NCBI GenBank assembly: GCA_900543625.1
Contig: UQSF01000011.1
Location: 1-64,000 of the forward strand
Direction of reading: 5' to 3'
Origin: an uncultured Eubacteriales bacterium
Lineage (GTDB): Bacteria > Bacillota > Clostridia > Oscillospirales > Oscillospiraceae
DNA length: 64,000 nucleotides
A program made the position numbers and the translations under genes. The notes beneath the pieces are model-generated. The model saw only the letters and a program-made list of their open reading frames with translations, had not been told where the DNA came from and made no database searches. Of the stretch, positions 46,031 to 55,600 are shown piece after piece (within the stretch, counting starts at the first letter, position 1; each line of letters opens with the position of its first letter).

Positions 46031-47949
46031 TCATCCGGCATATGCAGGGCACGTTCGGCACGCTCGACGGTGAGCAGCTGCGGCTCGACACGGGGCTGAA
46101 TATCATCTATGCGCCGAATGAGAGCGGCAAGAGCACGTGGTGCGCCTTCCTGCGCGCCATGCTCTACGGGATCGACACGTCCCAGCGCGCCCGCGCGGGC
46201 TTCGTGCCCGACAAGCAGAAATATGCGCCCTGGAGCGGCAAGCCCATGGCGGGCGAGCTCGAGCTCGAGCAGGACGGCAAGCGCATCACGATCCGCCGCT
46301 GGACGGAGGCGAAGAGCGCGCCGATGCGCGCCTTTTCGGCGGTGTACACGGGCACGGATATCCCGGTGCCGGGGCTGACGGCGACGGACGCGGGCGAGCA
46401 GCTCACGGGCGTGTCGGCGGAGGTGTTCCAGCGCAGCGCGTTCATCGGGCAGGGCGGCCTCGTCGTGACCGGCACGCCCGAGCTCGAGCGGCGCATCTCC
46501 GCCATCGTGACCTCCGGCGAGGAGGCCAGCTCCTACACCGAGGCCGATGCGCAGCTGCGCGCGTGGCTGCGCCGCCGCCGCAGCGGACAGCACGGCGCGC
46601 TGCCGGAGCTGGAGGGCCGCATCACGACGGTGGAAGAGCAGCTGCACCGCCTCGAGCGCAACGCGCAGGAGCAGGCTGCCTGTGCCGCCGAGCTGCGGGA
46701 GACGGAGGCGGAGCTGCAGACCGTCACCGATCAGATGAACGCCGCCCGCCAGCGGCAGCGCCGCGCGGCGCTGAGCAGCATGGGCGAGGAAAAATCCAAC
46801 CTGCGCCTGCTCGAGCAGACGCTCGAGCAGGCGCGGCGCGACGCCGCGGCCAGGCGCACCGCGCTCGAGCAGACGCACTTCGGCGTGCAGACGCCGGACG
46901 AAGCGGGCGAGATCGCCGAGCGCGACGCGCAGCGGGCACAGGCGCTCTCCGACACGGCGGCGCACGGCGGCAAGCCGTATTTCTGGATCGCGGCGCTCGT
47001 GCTCGCGGCACTGTGCGCCGTGCTGGGCTATCTGGTGGCGCAGCCGCTGTACTATGCGGCCATCGCGCTGGCGGCCGCGGCGCTCGTGCTGCTGATCGCG
47101 GCGGCAAACGGCAGGCAGCGCGCGCAGCAGGCGTCCGCCGCGCTCGGAAAGCTCCTGCGCAGCTACGGCGTGCAGGATGCGGACGGCATTTACTATCAGG
47201 CGGAAGTGCACCGCGCCGCTTACCGCGCGTGCGCCGCCGCCATGGAGACCGAGCGGCGCGCCGCCGCCGCGCTCGAGGATGCGCGCGAGCACCAGTGCGA
47301 GACGCACGAGCGGCTGCTGCAAAGCCTCGATTTTGAGAGCGGCACGGGCGAGGCCGCCGCGCTCTATCAGCGCAGGAGCGCGCTTGAGAGCGTGCGCACG
47401 CGCCTGCGCACACAGCAGGCGCAGCTCACGGGTGCGGCGCTCGCCGTCGGCGACCCGATGGCGCTCAAGTGCGAGCACGCGCAGCTTCTCGAGCAGCGCG
47501 ACGCACTCGAGCGGCAGTATGCCGCGCTCGCGCTTGCGATCGAGACGCTCGGCCGCGCCGATGCCGAGCTGCAGAGCCGCTTTTCCCCGCAGCTTGCACA
47601 GAAGGCGGCCGACTACATGGACTACCTCACCGGCGGCCGCTACGATGAGCTCGTGCTTGCGCGCGACCTGTCGGCCAAGGCACGCAGCGCCGATGACCCG
47701 ACGCCGCGCGACACGGCCTATCTCTCGGCGGGAACGGCGGATCTGCTGTACCTGTCCGTGCGTCTGGCGCTGTGCGAGCTGACGTGCCCGACGGACGATC
47801 CGTGCCCGCTCGTGCTCGACGACACGCTCGTGAATTTTGACGACGCGCGCGCCAAGCGCGCCATGGCGCTCTTCCGGGAGATCGCGCAGCACCGGCAGGT
47901 CATCCTCTTTACCTGCCACGAGCGCGACTGTCCCGCGCGGGAGCAATGA
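46027..47949 (+). CDS. SMC/YhaN-like AAA ATPase with a central membrane hairpin
   Basis: The 640-residue protein has Walker A APNESGKSTW (~31-40), long coiled coils (~185-300 and ~390-520), and a C-terminal head with signature SAGTADLLYLSVRLAL and Walker B LVLDDTLVNFDD. Two hydrophobic segments (FWIAALVLAALCAVLGYLVA and ALAAAALVLLIAA, ~318-358) interrupt the coiled coil, as in YhaN, suggesting membrane attachment. It is shorter than typical YhaN (over 900 residues). Start GTG 46027 overlaps the nuclease stop. Confidence 0.88.
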   Translation: MIIRHMQGTFGTLDGEQLRLDTGLNIIYAPNESGKSTWCAFLRAMLYGIDTSQRARAGFVPDKQKYAPWSGKPMAGELELEQDGKRITIRRWTEAKSAPMRAFSAVYTGTDIPVPGLTATDAGEQLTGVSAEVFQRSAFIGQGGLVVTGTPELERRISAIVTSGEEASSYTEADAQLRAWLRRRRSGQHGALPELEGRITTVEEQLHRLERNAQEQAACAAELRETEAELQTVTDQMNAARQRQRRAALSSMGEEKSNLRLLEQTLEQARRDAAARRTALEQTHFGVQTPDEAGEIAERDAQRAQALSDTAAHGGKPYFWIAALVLAALCAVLGYLVAQPLYYAAIALAAAALVLLIAAANGRQRAQQASAALGKLLRSYGVQDADGIYYQAEVHRAAYRACAAAMETERRAAAALEDAREHQCETHERLLQSLDFESGTGEAAALYQRRSALESVRTRLRTQQAQLTGAALAVGDPMALKCEHAQLLEQRDALERQYAALALAIETLGRADAELQSRFSPQLAQKAADYMDYLTGGRYDELVLARDLSAKARSADDPTPRDTAYLSAGTADLLYLSVRLALCELTCPTDDPCPLVLDDTLVNFDDARAKRAMALFREIAQHRQVILFTCHERDCPAREQ

Positions 47950-47962
47950 CGCTGGGATCTCA

Positions 47963-47996
47963 AAGCCGGACACGGGACGCCCGTGTCCGGCTTTTT
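47963..47996 (+). terminator. Terminator of the ymdB operon
   Basis: AAGCCGGACACGGG/CCCGTGTCCGGCTT hairpin followed by TTT. Confidence 0.85.
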
Positions 47997-48000
47997 GCCG

Positions 48001-48029
48001 TTGACAGGCGCAGTGAATCGCGGTATACT
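48001..48029 (+). promoter_or_regulatory. Promoter of the NCS2 permease gene
   Basis: TTGACA (48001-48006), 17 bases, TATACT (48024-48029). The 49-base leader is too short for a purine riboswitch. Confidence 0.8.
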
Positions 48030-48078
48030 GACGACGTTTTGCGTTTTCCGGCAAAAACTATATGGAGAGGGGATCTCA

Positions 48079-49506
48079 ATGGAAAAGATCTTTCATCTGA
48101 AAGAAAACAACACCACCGTACGCACGGAGATCGTCGCCGGTCTGACGACGTTTATGACCATGGCGTACATCATCGCGCTCAACCCGAACCTGCTGACCGG
48201 CTTCGGCGCTCAGGGCGGCTCGCAGCTCTGGAACGGCGTGTTCCTTGCCACGTGCATCGCCTCCGCCATCGGCACGCTCGTCATGGCGTTCGCGGCCAAC
48301 AAGCCCTTTGCCATGGCGCCCGGCATGGGACTCAACAGCTTCTTTGCCGTCGTCGTGGCCAACATCGTCACCCTGACCGGCATGAGCTACCTGCAGTCGT
48401 TCCAGACGGCGCTGTGCATCATCCTCATCGAGGGCATCGTGTTCATCGTGCTCTCGGTGCTCAAGGTGCGCGAGAAGATCGTCGAGGCCATTCCGCTCGG
48501 CATCCGGCTCGGCATCGCGCCGGCCATCGGCCTCATGCTGCTCAACATCGGCATCGGCTCCAACGCCGGCGTGTACTCGAGCGACGGCGGCACGTTTTAC
48601 GTCATGCGCGATTTCTTCGGCGCGCTCACGCCCAGCCTCGCCAAGGCCAACATGGGCGACGGCTACCCGCAGATGGTGCTCACGGTCGTGACCATGTTTA
48701 TCGGCCTGTTTCTGATCGTGCTCTTCGCGCACAAGAAGGTCAAGGGCTCCGTGCTGCTGGGCATGCTCTGCGCGTCCGGCATCTACTGGGCGGGTGAGGC
48801 CATCTTCCTGCACACGAACCCGTTCGCGGCGCTCAAGGGCGCGTCGTTCGTGCCTGCGTTCGGCGATATGGCCGCAACGACCCTGTTCAAGTTCGACTTT
48901 GCCGCCCTCGGCGAGATCGGCTGGTTCACGGTCGTGACGCTCGTCATCACGTTCTGCATCATTGACATGTTCGACACCATCGGCACCCTCGTCGGCACGG
49001 CGAGCCGCGCCGGCATGGTCGACAAGGACGGCAATATGCCGCGTATGCGCGAGGCGCTGCTGGCCGACGCCGTCGGCACCGTCACGGGCGCGTGCACCGG
49101 CACGTCCACGGTCACGACGTTTGTCGAGTCTGCCTCCGGCGTGGAGGCCGGCGGCCGCACGGGCCTGACCGCCCTGACGACCGGCCTGCTCTTCCTTGCG
49201 AGTATGTTCCTCGCGCCCATCGCCGCCATCATCCCCGCCGCCGCGACCAGCTCCGCGCTCATCTACGTCGGCCTGCTGATGCTCGGCGGTCTCAAGAAGA
49301 TCGACTTTGACGACATTTATCAGAGTCTGCCGGTGGCCATCATGCTCATCTCCATGCCGATCTCCGGCTCGATCGGTCACGGCATCGGTCTGGGTCTGAT
49401 CAGCTATTCCGTGCTCAAGCTCTGCACGGGCAAGGGCAAGGATGTTTCGCTGCTGACATATGTCATCTCGCTGATCTTCCTTGTGAAATTCTTCCTCGTT
49501 GCCTGA
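48079..49506 (+). CDS. NCS2-family nucleobase permease (PbuG/AzgA type)
   Basis: The 475-residue membrane protein has 12-14 segments. Family marks are TEIVAGLTTFMTMAYIIALN near the start, AFAANKPFAMAPGMGLNSF, IDMFDTIGTLVGTASRAGM and CTGTSTVTTFVESASGVEAG. It imports adenine, guanine or hypoxanthine with H+. The ATG follows GGAGAGGGG. It complements the nucleoside importer of the 8-16 kb region. Confidence 0.94.
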   Translation: MEKIFHLKENNTTVRTEIVAGLTTFMTMAYIIALNPNLLTGFGAQGGSQLWNGVFLATCIASAIGTLVMAFAANKPFAMAPGMGLNSFFAVVVANIVTLTGMSYLQSFQTALCIILIEGIVFIVLSVLKVREKIVEAIPLGIRLGIAPAIGLMLLNIGIGSNAGVYSSDGGTFYVMRDFFGALTPSLAKANMGDGYPQMVLTVVTMFIGLFLIVLFAHKKVKGSVLLGMLCASGIYWAGEAIFLHTNPFAALKGASFVPAFGDMAATTLFKFDFAALGEIGWFTVVTLVITFCIIDMFDTIGTLVGTASRAGMVDKDGNMPRMREALLADAVGTVTGACTGTSTVTTFVESASGVEAGGRTGLTALTTGLLFLASMFLAPIAAIIPAAATSSALIYVGLLMLGGLKKIDFDDIYQSLPVAIMLISMPISGSIGHGIGLGLISYSVLKLCTGKGKDVSLLTYVISLIFLVKFFLVA

Positions 49507-49528
49507 GGAAACATATCTGTCCGCCCAT

Positions 49529-49562
49529 CCGGGCGCGTCTTGATTGACGCGCCCGGTTTTTG
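49529..49562 (+). terminator. Terminator after the NCS2 permease
   Basis: CCGGGCGCGTC/GACGCGCCCGG hairpin followed by TTTTTG. Confidence 0.88.
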
Positions 49563-49679
49563 CAGCCTTACGAAGATGTAAGCCAACTGTAAGCCAAAAC
49601 GATGGCGGTGTGATGCCGTTTGCGGCTATACTGATGTCAGAAACCGGGGGCGGGAGCGCTCCCATGGGAGGCTGACACG

Positions 49680-50324
49680 ATGGCAGATTTTTTGAGCAGT
49701 ATCCGGCTGGCGGCATACGCATTCCCGCTGCTGGCGGCGCTGGTCGCAGCGCCCTTTTTCTACCGGCAGATGCGTGCGCACTGCTTCAACTGGGTGCGCA
49801 CCGTGTTCGGCGGCCTGTTTTTGTTTTATGTTCTGTGCGTGCTGGCGCTCGTGTTTTTCCCGCTGCCGGACGCTGCGCAGGCGGCGAAGCTCACGACCTA
49901 TGACGCGCAGCTCGTGCCATTTCAGTTCGTGGCGGATTTTCTGCGCGAGACGCCGCTCGTGCGCTCCGATGCGCGCACATATCTGCCGGCGCTGCTCGAC
50001 CGCACGGTGCAGCAGGTCGTGCTCAACATCCTCATGCTGATGCCGTTCGGGATGTACCTGCGCTATGTCTGCGGGATGGATCTCGGCCGCGTCGCGCTCG
50101 TGTCGCTGGCGTTTTCGGCGTTCATCGAGCTCGGGCAGCTCACGGGGCTGTTTTTCCTGTTTCGCGGCTCGTACCGCCTGTGCGATGTGGACGATCTGAT
50201 GCTCAACACGCTCGGCGGTCTGCTCGGGGGTGAGCTGGTGCGCGCGCTCGAGGCGTATCTGCCGCCGCTGGACGCCTTCGACCGCTTTCCCGGCAGCGCC
50301 GGCGCACTGCCGCGGCTGGGGTAA
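49680..50324 (+). CDS. VanZ-like membrane protein
   Basis: The 214-residue protein has about five membrane segments and VanZ-family blocks: VLNILMLMPFGMYLRYV, SFSAFIELGQLTG and YRLCDVDDLMLNTLGG. ATG 49680 follows GGGAGG. Role unknown; teicoplanin resistance cannot be inferred. Structured element D follows its stop. Confidence 0.86.
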   Translation: MADFLSSIRLAAYAFPLLAALVAAPFFYRQMRAHCFNWVRTVFGGLFLFYVLCVLALVFFPLPDAAQAAKLTTYDAQLVPFQFVADFLRETPLVRSDARTYLPALLDRTVQQVVLNILMLMPFGMYLRYVCGMDLGRVALVSLAFSAFIELGQLTGLFFLFRGSYRLCDVDDLMLNTLGGLLGGELVRALEAYLPPLDAFDRFPGSAGALPRLG

Positions 50325-50331
50325 ATGATCC

Positions 50332-50521
50332 AGAAATCTCGCAGCGGTTCTCGAATGGCGCGGCAAAAGAAAATCCAATCATTTTCTTCGGCGACATGTG
50401 CGGCGGAGAAAATACCTTTCGGCTCGCAAACGTGCGCATTGCGCGCTGACAGCGTGCAATGCGTGCGCTGCAGCGAGCTGCGCTTTTTCCCAACGAGAAC
50501 CCAGCGCAGCGGTTCTCGTTG
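50332..50521 (+). repeat. Structured intergenic element, diverged copy D
   Basis: The core is recognisable: AAATCCAATCATTTTC; hairpin TTTTCTTCG/CGGAGAAAA with the constant loop GCGACATGTGCGG; CAAACGTGCG; a large stem CGGCTCG/CGAGCTG; and an inner stem GCATTGC/GCAATGC replacing the GC-only version. The first hairpin and the A/T end hairpin have been replaced. Here the 3' hairpin is CCAACGAGAACC/GGTTCTCGTTGG, and CGCAGCGGTTCTCG is repeated at both ends (50340-50353 and 50506-50519). Confidence 0.75.
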
Positions 50522-50531
50522 GAGAAAAAAA

Positions 50532-50558
50532 CGGCATGGCGTCGGCCATGCCGTTTTT
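50532..50558. terminator. Bidirectional terminator between element D and the DUF378 gene
   Basis: CGGCATGGC..GCCATGCCG with TTTTT after and AAAAAAA before it. Confidence 0.88.
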
Positions 50559-50560
50559 CG

Positions 50561-50782
50561 TCACACGTCCTCCGTGCCGTCGAGCTCGTCGCGGCCGCGA
50601 AAGAGCAGGGAAATGCACCAGACCGCGGCCAGACCGACGAGTGTGTAGATCACGCGCGCAGCCACGGCGGTCTGCCCGCCGCAGATCCACGCCACGAGAT
50701 CAAACCGGAACAGGCCGATGCTGCCCCAGTTGAGCCCGCCGACGATCGTGAGGATCAGCGCGATGCGGTCGATCACCTGCAT
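50561..50782 (-). CDS. DUF378 small membrane protein
   Basis: The 73-residue protein starts MQVIDRIALILTIVGGLNWG and contains GLFRFDLVAWICGG, both typical of DUF378. It has two membrane segments (~6-27 and ~43-60) and an acidic tail. ATG 50782 is about ten bases from AAGGAGA. Function of the family is unknown. Confidence 0.88.
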   Translation of the reverse strand: MQVIDRIALILTIVGGLNWGSIGLFRFDLVAWICGGQTAVAARVIYTLVGLAAVWCISLLFRGRDELDGTEDV

Positions 50783-50886
50783 ATGCTTCCATCTCCTTTT
50801 CCGTGTACTCCCGGACAGTATGCCCTGGCGCGGGAAAAAAGATTCCGCCGCCGACAAAACAGGTGCCCGACCGACACCGTTCGCTC
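50783..50886. other. Non-coding gap upstream of DUF378
   Basis: No gene seen. It should contain the minus-strand promoter for the DUF378 gene, but I could not pick out a convincing -35/-10 pair. Confidence 0.4.
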
Positions 50887-51024
50887 TTTACATTTTCCGC
50901 GCCCGGCGCTACAATAACAATACAGCTTATCCAATTGACTTCCGCACCTTGGAAGCCACGGCTCATATCTTTATCCCATGACCCTGTTTTGGGCGGATCG
51001 ATCCCGATCCGCCCCCCTTTTTTT
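50887..51024 (+). ncRNA. Candidate small RNA of about 100 bases
   Basis: A promoter TTTACA (50887-50892), 17 bases, TACAAT (50910-50915) is followed about 75 bases later by a strong terminator, GGGCGGATCG/CGATCCGCCC with seven T (50991-51024). No start codon with a ribosome site is found between them. CTTCCGCACCTTGGAAG could form an internal hairpin. The transcript would end 84 bases before the noc-like ATG, so it may be a separate RNA or an attenuated leader. Confidence 0.5.
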
Positions 51025-51107
51025 CGGCGCGCGCCCGAATTCGCCGTGTTTTGCGCAATATATGGTCTATTTTTATGTTGCAAAACACAAGATATGGAGG
51101 GTTTGCT

Positions 51108-51962
51108 ATGCAGTTTTCCAACCATTCCGGCCGCGCGCAGCGCGGCGGCATCGTGTATCTGGCGGTGGACGCGATCGCGCCGAGCGCGGTCCAGCCGCGG
51201 CAGAACTTTCCCCCGGCGCAGCTCGAGGAGCTCTCGCGCAGCATCGCCGAGTACGGCGTGCTCAGTCCGCTGACCGTGCGCCCGCGTCCGGACGGGTATG
51301 AGCTCGTGGCCGGCGAGCGCCGCCTGCGTGCCGCGCGCATGGCGGGGCTCAGTGAGGTGCCGTGCATCGTCATGGAGCTCGATCTGGAGGAGGCGAGCTT
51401 CATCGCGCTGGTGGAAAATCTCCAGCGCAACGACCTTGATTTCCTTGAGGAATCGCGCGGCATCGCGCAGCTCATCCGGCTCTTCGGTCTCAGTCAGGAG
51501 GAGTGCGCGCGGCGGCTGGGCAAGTCGCAGTCGGCCGTGGCGAACAAGCTCCGCCTGCTGCGTCTGCCGGAGGATGTGCTCAACGCCATGCGCAACGCCG
51601 GGCTCACCGAGCGGCACGGGCGCGCGCTGCTGCGGCTCGAGACACCGGACGAGCAGCGCGCGGCGCTGGCCTATATCCTCAGCCGCGACCTGAACGTCGC
51701 CGCGACGGACGCCTACATCGACCGCCTGCTCGAGGCCAAAGCCGCGCCCGAGAGCGAGCGGCAGAAGACCTTCATCCTCAAGGACGTGCGCGTGTTTCTC
51801 AACACGATCGCCCACAGTCTCGACCTCATGAAGCAGGGCGGCATCGACGCCGGTATGCAGCGGCAGGAGACGGACGATGCGCTCATTCTCACCATCAACA
51901 TCCCCAAGGCACGGCGGCGCGAGCCGGACGCGCAGCGGGGCGAACCCGTGCCGGTCGGATAA
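51108..51962 (+). CDS. ParB-family nucleoid protein (Noc/Spo0J-like)
   Basis: The 284-residue protein has the ParB nuclease-like domain with VAGERRLRAAR (~64-74) and ENLQRNDLDFLEES, a helix-turn-helix (SQEECARRLGKSQSAVANKL) and a C-terminal dimerisation region. ATG 51108 follows TGGAGGG. It resembles chromosomal Noc or Spo0J, which bind parS-like sites to control division or segregation. No parA, gidB or origin genes are next to it, so Noc is the better guess. Confidence 0.82.
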   Translation: MQFSNHSGRAQRGGIVYLAVDAIAPSAVQPRQNFPPAQLEELSRSIAEYGVLSPLTVRPRPDGYELVAGERRLRAARMAGLSEVPCIVMELDLEEASFIALVENLQRNDLDFLEESRGIAQLIRLFGLSQEECARRLGKSQSAVANKLRLLRLPEDVLNAMRNAGLTERHGRALLRLETPDEQRAALAYILSRDLNVAATDAYIDRLLEAKAAPESERQKTFILKDVRVFLNTIAHSLDLMKQGGIDAGMQRQETDDALILTINIPKARRREPDAQRGEPVPVG

Positions 51963-51980
51963 AAAAATCGCGCGCGGGCT

Positions 51981-52009
51981 TGACAGCGGCGCGGCGGCTT
52001 CCTATACTC
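51981..52009 (+). promoter_or_regulatory. Promoter of the flavodoxin gene
   Basis: TTGACA (51981-51986), 17 bases, TATACT (52004-52009). Confidence 0.8.
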
Positions 52010-52064
52010 TTATATACATATATGTGGAAAGGCCGCCCGTGAGGGCGGAAAAGGAGGTCACTGC

Positions 52065-52550
52065 ATGAAAACGCTGATCCTGTTCGCCTCGCGTTACGGC
52101 GCGACGGAGGAGATCGCCTATATGCTCAAGAGCGCCGTCGGCGGCGATGTGACGGTGTGCAATGTCCGCGACCGCGGCGTCTCGCTCGAAGGCTATGACA
52201 CGGTCATCATCGGCAGCTGCGTGTATATGTTCAAGCTCGACAAGCACATCAAGCGCTTTTTGCGCCGCAACGAGAAGGTGCTGCTGCAAAAGAAGCTCGG
52301 CCTGTACCTGTGCTGCTATACCACGCCCGGTACGGAGGGGTATCTCGAGCACTTCTTCTCGCCCGCGCTGCTGGAGCACGCGGCGGCGAAGGATATCCTC
52401 GGCGGCAAGATGCAGTACGCGAAGATGAGCTATGTCTACAAGCAGCTCTTCGGCGCACTGATGACATCGCCCCAGTACCGCGCGCAGTATTCCGAGCCCG
52501 ATTTCGACATCGCGCGCATCGACGCGTTCGCCGCCGCCATGCGCGGCTGA
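52065..52550 (+). CDS. Flavodoxin-domain protein
   Basis: The 161-residue protein begins ILFASRYGATEEIAYMLK, the FMN-binding loop of flavodoxins related to HemG. VIIGSCVYMFKLDKHIKRFL and LYLCCYTTPGTEGYLEHFF follow. It is probably a small FMN protein for electron transfer in the cytosol. AAGGAGG precedes ATG 52065. A terminator hairpin follows it. Confidence 0.85.
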   Translation: MKTLILFASRYGATEEIAYMLKSAVGGDVTVCNVRDRGVSLEGYDTVIIGSCVYMFKLDKHIKRFLRRNEKVLLQKKLGLYLCCYTTPGTEGYLEHFFSPALLEHAAAKDILGGKMQYAKMSYVYKQLFGALMTSPQYRAQYSEPDFDIARIDAFAAAMRG

Positions 52551-52588
52551 GCGGCGCGGCAAACGGAAAGCGCCTTTTCGGCAGCAAA

Positions 52589-52626
52589 AAAATCACCCGC
52601 ATCCGACCGGATGCGGGTGATTTTCG
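52589..52626. terminator. Terminator between the flavodoxin gene and carB
   Basis: AAATCACCCGCATCCG/CGGATGCGGGTGATTTT; it has A and T tracts on both sides and serves both convergent units, including the end of the arg operon. Confidence 0.9.
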
Positions 52627-52635
52627 TTTTGCGGC

Positions 52636-55600
52636 TCAGTATGTGGTCACGCCGGTGAAGGCGAGCTCGGCGTTGCCGGTCAGACGCACGCCGTCGTCAT
52701 CGTAGGTGACGAGCAGGTCGCCGCCGGTGACCTTGACCGTGATGGTCTCGCCCTTCGGACACAGGCCGTTTTCCACGGCGGCCACCACGGCCGCGCACGC
52801 GCCCGTGCCGCAGGCGCGGGTCTCGCCGTTGCCGCGCTCCCAGACGCGCATTTTGATCGTCGTGCGGTTGACGACGCGGATGAACTCCGTGTTCGTGCGC
52901 GCGGGGAAGAGGTCCGCGTGCTCAAACTGCGGGCCGAGGTGCGCGACGTCCACCTCGTCCACGCGGTCGACAAAGACGACGCAGTGGGGATTCCCCATCG
53001 ACAGACACGTGATGCGGTACTCTCCGCCCGCAATGGTCACGGGCCGGTCGATCACGCGTTCGCCCTCGAGCGCCACGGGCACGGCCTCGGGTGCGAAGGC
53101 GGGCTTGCCCATCTCGACCGTCACAAGGCCGACCGTGCCGAAGCGCGTGTAGAGGTGCAGCCGGTGCACCCGGCCGCCGGCCTCAATGGTGAGATCGGCG
53201 CGCGGCACGATGCCGTTGTCGTACAGGTACTTGCCCACGCAGCGGATGGCGTTGCCGCCGATGCCGCCGGGGCTGCCGTCGCGGTTGAACACGCGCATTT
53301 TCGCGTCGGCCACGGCGCTGCGCTCGATGAGCACGATGCCGTAACCGCCGATGCCGCGGTGACGCGAGCACAGCGGGATGCACAGCGACTCGGGGCAGGT
53401 GATGTGTCCGTCAAAATTCTCGACGTAGATGTAGTCATCGCCGGTGGCCTGCATTTTCGAAAACTTCAGGCGCTGGCGCTTGGTGCGCATGTGGTTGATG
53501 TCCACAAGCTCGGTGTTGTGCTCGTTGTAGCGGCTGGCGATGATGTCCGCGAGGGCGTTGGCCGTGTCGAGCGAGGTGAAGCATGGGATGCCGAGCTGCA
53601 GCGCGCGGCGGTGCAGGGCAATGTAATCGTCCGTGGTCGCGTCCTTGAGCGCGCCGGTGTAGACGATGTAGTCGATGCAGCCGCTCTCGAGCAGGGCGAA
53701 GGCGTGGTCGCTCTCGCGGATGCCGTCGACGGTCACGACGTCGATGCCGAGGCGCGCAATGGCGGCGGCGGTCTCTGCGGTCGCGTAGAGCGCGAAGTGC
53801 AGGTCGTCGAGCTTCTTGGCCAGCGACACGATCTCGCCGAGGTCATGCGTGTCCACGCTCACGAGCACGCCGTGGCGGCCGTCCGGGTGCCGGCCGACGA
53901 CCATGCCGGCCGAGGTCAGCCCCTTGAACAGCGCCTCCTGCATTGTTTTTCCGAGGCCGAGCACTTCGCCCGTGGACTTCATCTCCGGGCCGAGGTAGGC
54001 GTTGACGTCGCCGAGCTTTTCAAACGAGAACACCGGCACCTTGACCGCGTAATACGGCGGGATGGGGTGCAGCCCCGTGCCGTAGCCGAGGCCTTTGAGC
54101 GGTGTGCCGAGCATGACGCGCGCCGCCACGTCCACCATCGGCACGCCCGTGACCTTGCTGATGTACGGCACGGTGCGCGAGGCACGGGGGTTGACCTCGA
54201 TGACGTAGAGCTCGTTTTCCCAGATGAGGTACTGGATGTTCACCAGCCCCTTCGTGCCGAGCGCGAGGGCGAGCTTGCGCGAGCTGTCAACGATCTTGTC
54301 CGTCATGATGTCGTTGAGGTTGTACGGCGGGTAGACGGCGATGGAGTCACCGCTGTGCACGCCGGCGCGCTCGATGTGCTCCATGATGCCGGGGATGAGC
54401 ACGTCCGTGCCGTCGGAGATGACGTCCACCTCCAGCTCCGTGCCCATCATGTACTTGTCCACGAGCACGGGATTGTCGATGCCCTGCGCGAGGATGCGCT
54501 GCATATACGTTGTGACCTCGTCATCGTCGTGGACGATCTTCATGTTCTGTCCGCCGATGACGTACGACGGGCGCAGCAGCACGGGGTAGCCGAGCGTCTG
54601 CGCGGCGTGCAGGGCCTCGGGCAGCGTCTGCACACCCATGCCCTTCGGGCGCGAGATGTGAAACTGCTCGAGCAGGGCATCAAACCGCTCGCGGTCCTCG
54701 GCGATGTCAATGCCCTCGGCCGAGGTGCCGAGGATGCGGATGCCGTGGCGGTCGAGCGTCTGCGTGAGCGCGATGGCGGTCTGCCCGCCGAAGGCGACCA
54801 CGACGCCGGCGGGCTGCTCGACGTCGATGATCTGCAGCACGTCCTCGGCCGTGAGCGGCTCGAAATACAGGCGGTCGGCGGTGTCGTAGTCCGTGGAGAC
54901 GGTCTCGGGGTTGTTGTTGACGATGACAACGTCATAGCCCATGGACTTGAGCGTCCACACGCAGTGGACGGACGAATAGTCAAACTCGATGCCCTGCCCG
55001 ATGCGGATCGGACCCGAGCCGAGCACCATGACGACGGGCTTGCCGCTGCGCGGGAAGCTGCGCGCCTCGCAGCGCGCGTCGGCGCTGGCGTAGAAATACG
55101 GGGTCTGCGCGTCAAACTCGGCGGCGCAGGTGTCGACCATTTTGTAGCCTGCGCGGAAGGCGGGCAGCGTCTCGCTGCCGGACAGGCGGCGCAGCGCCGC
55201 GTCCGGATAGCCGAGATACTTGCCGCGCCGGTAGCTTTCCGGCGTCAGGCCGCCCTGAATGCTCGCCTCGTAGTCCACAAGGTTTTGCAGCCGGGCCAGA
55301 AACCAGCGGTCGATGCGGGTGATGTCGTGGATCTCGTCGATGGACACGCCGCTGCACAGCGCCTCAAAGACGGTGAACAGACGGTGATCGTCGCAGTCGG
55401 CGAGCCGGTCGCGCACCGGGCGGTCGGACAGCGGGGCGGCGTGCAGCGTGTCGAGGTGGATCTCGGCGCCGCGCACGGCCTTGAGCAGCGCGCTCTCAAA
55501 GTTCGTGCCGATGGCCATGACCTCGCCCGTGGCCTTCATCTGTGTACCGAGGCGGCGGGACGCGCCGACGAACTTGTCGAACGGCCACTTGGGGAATTTC

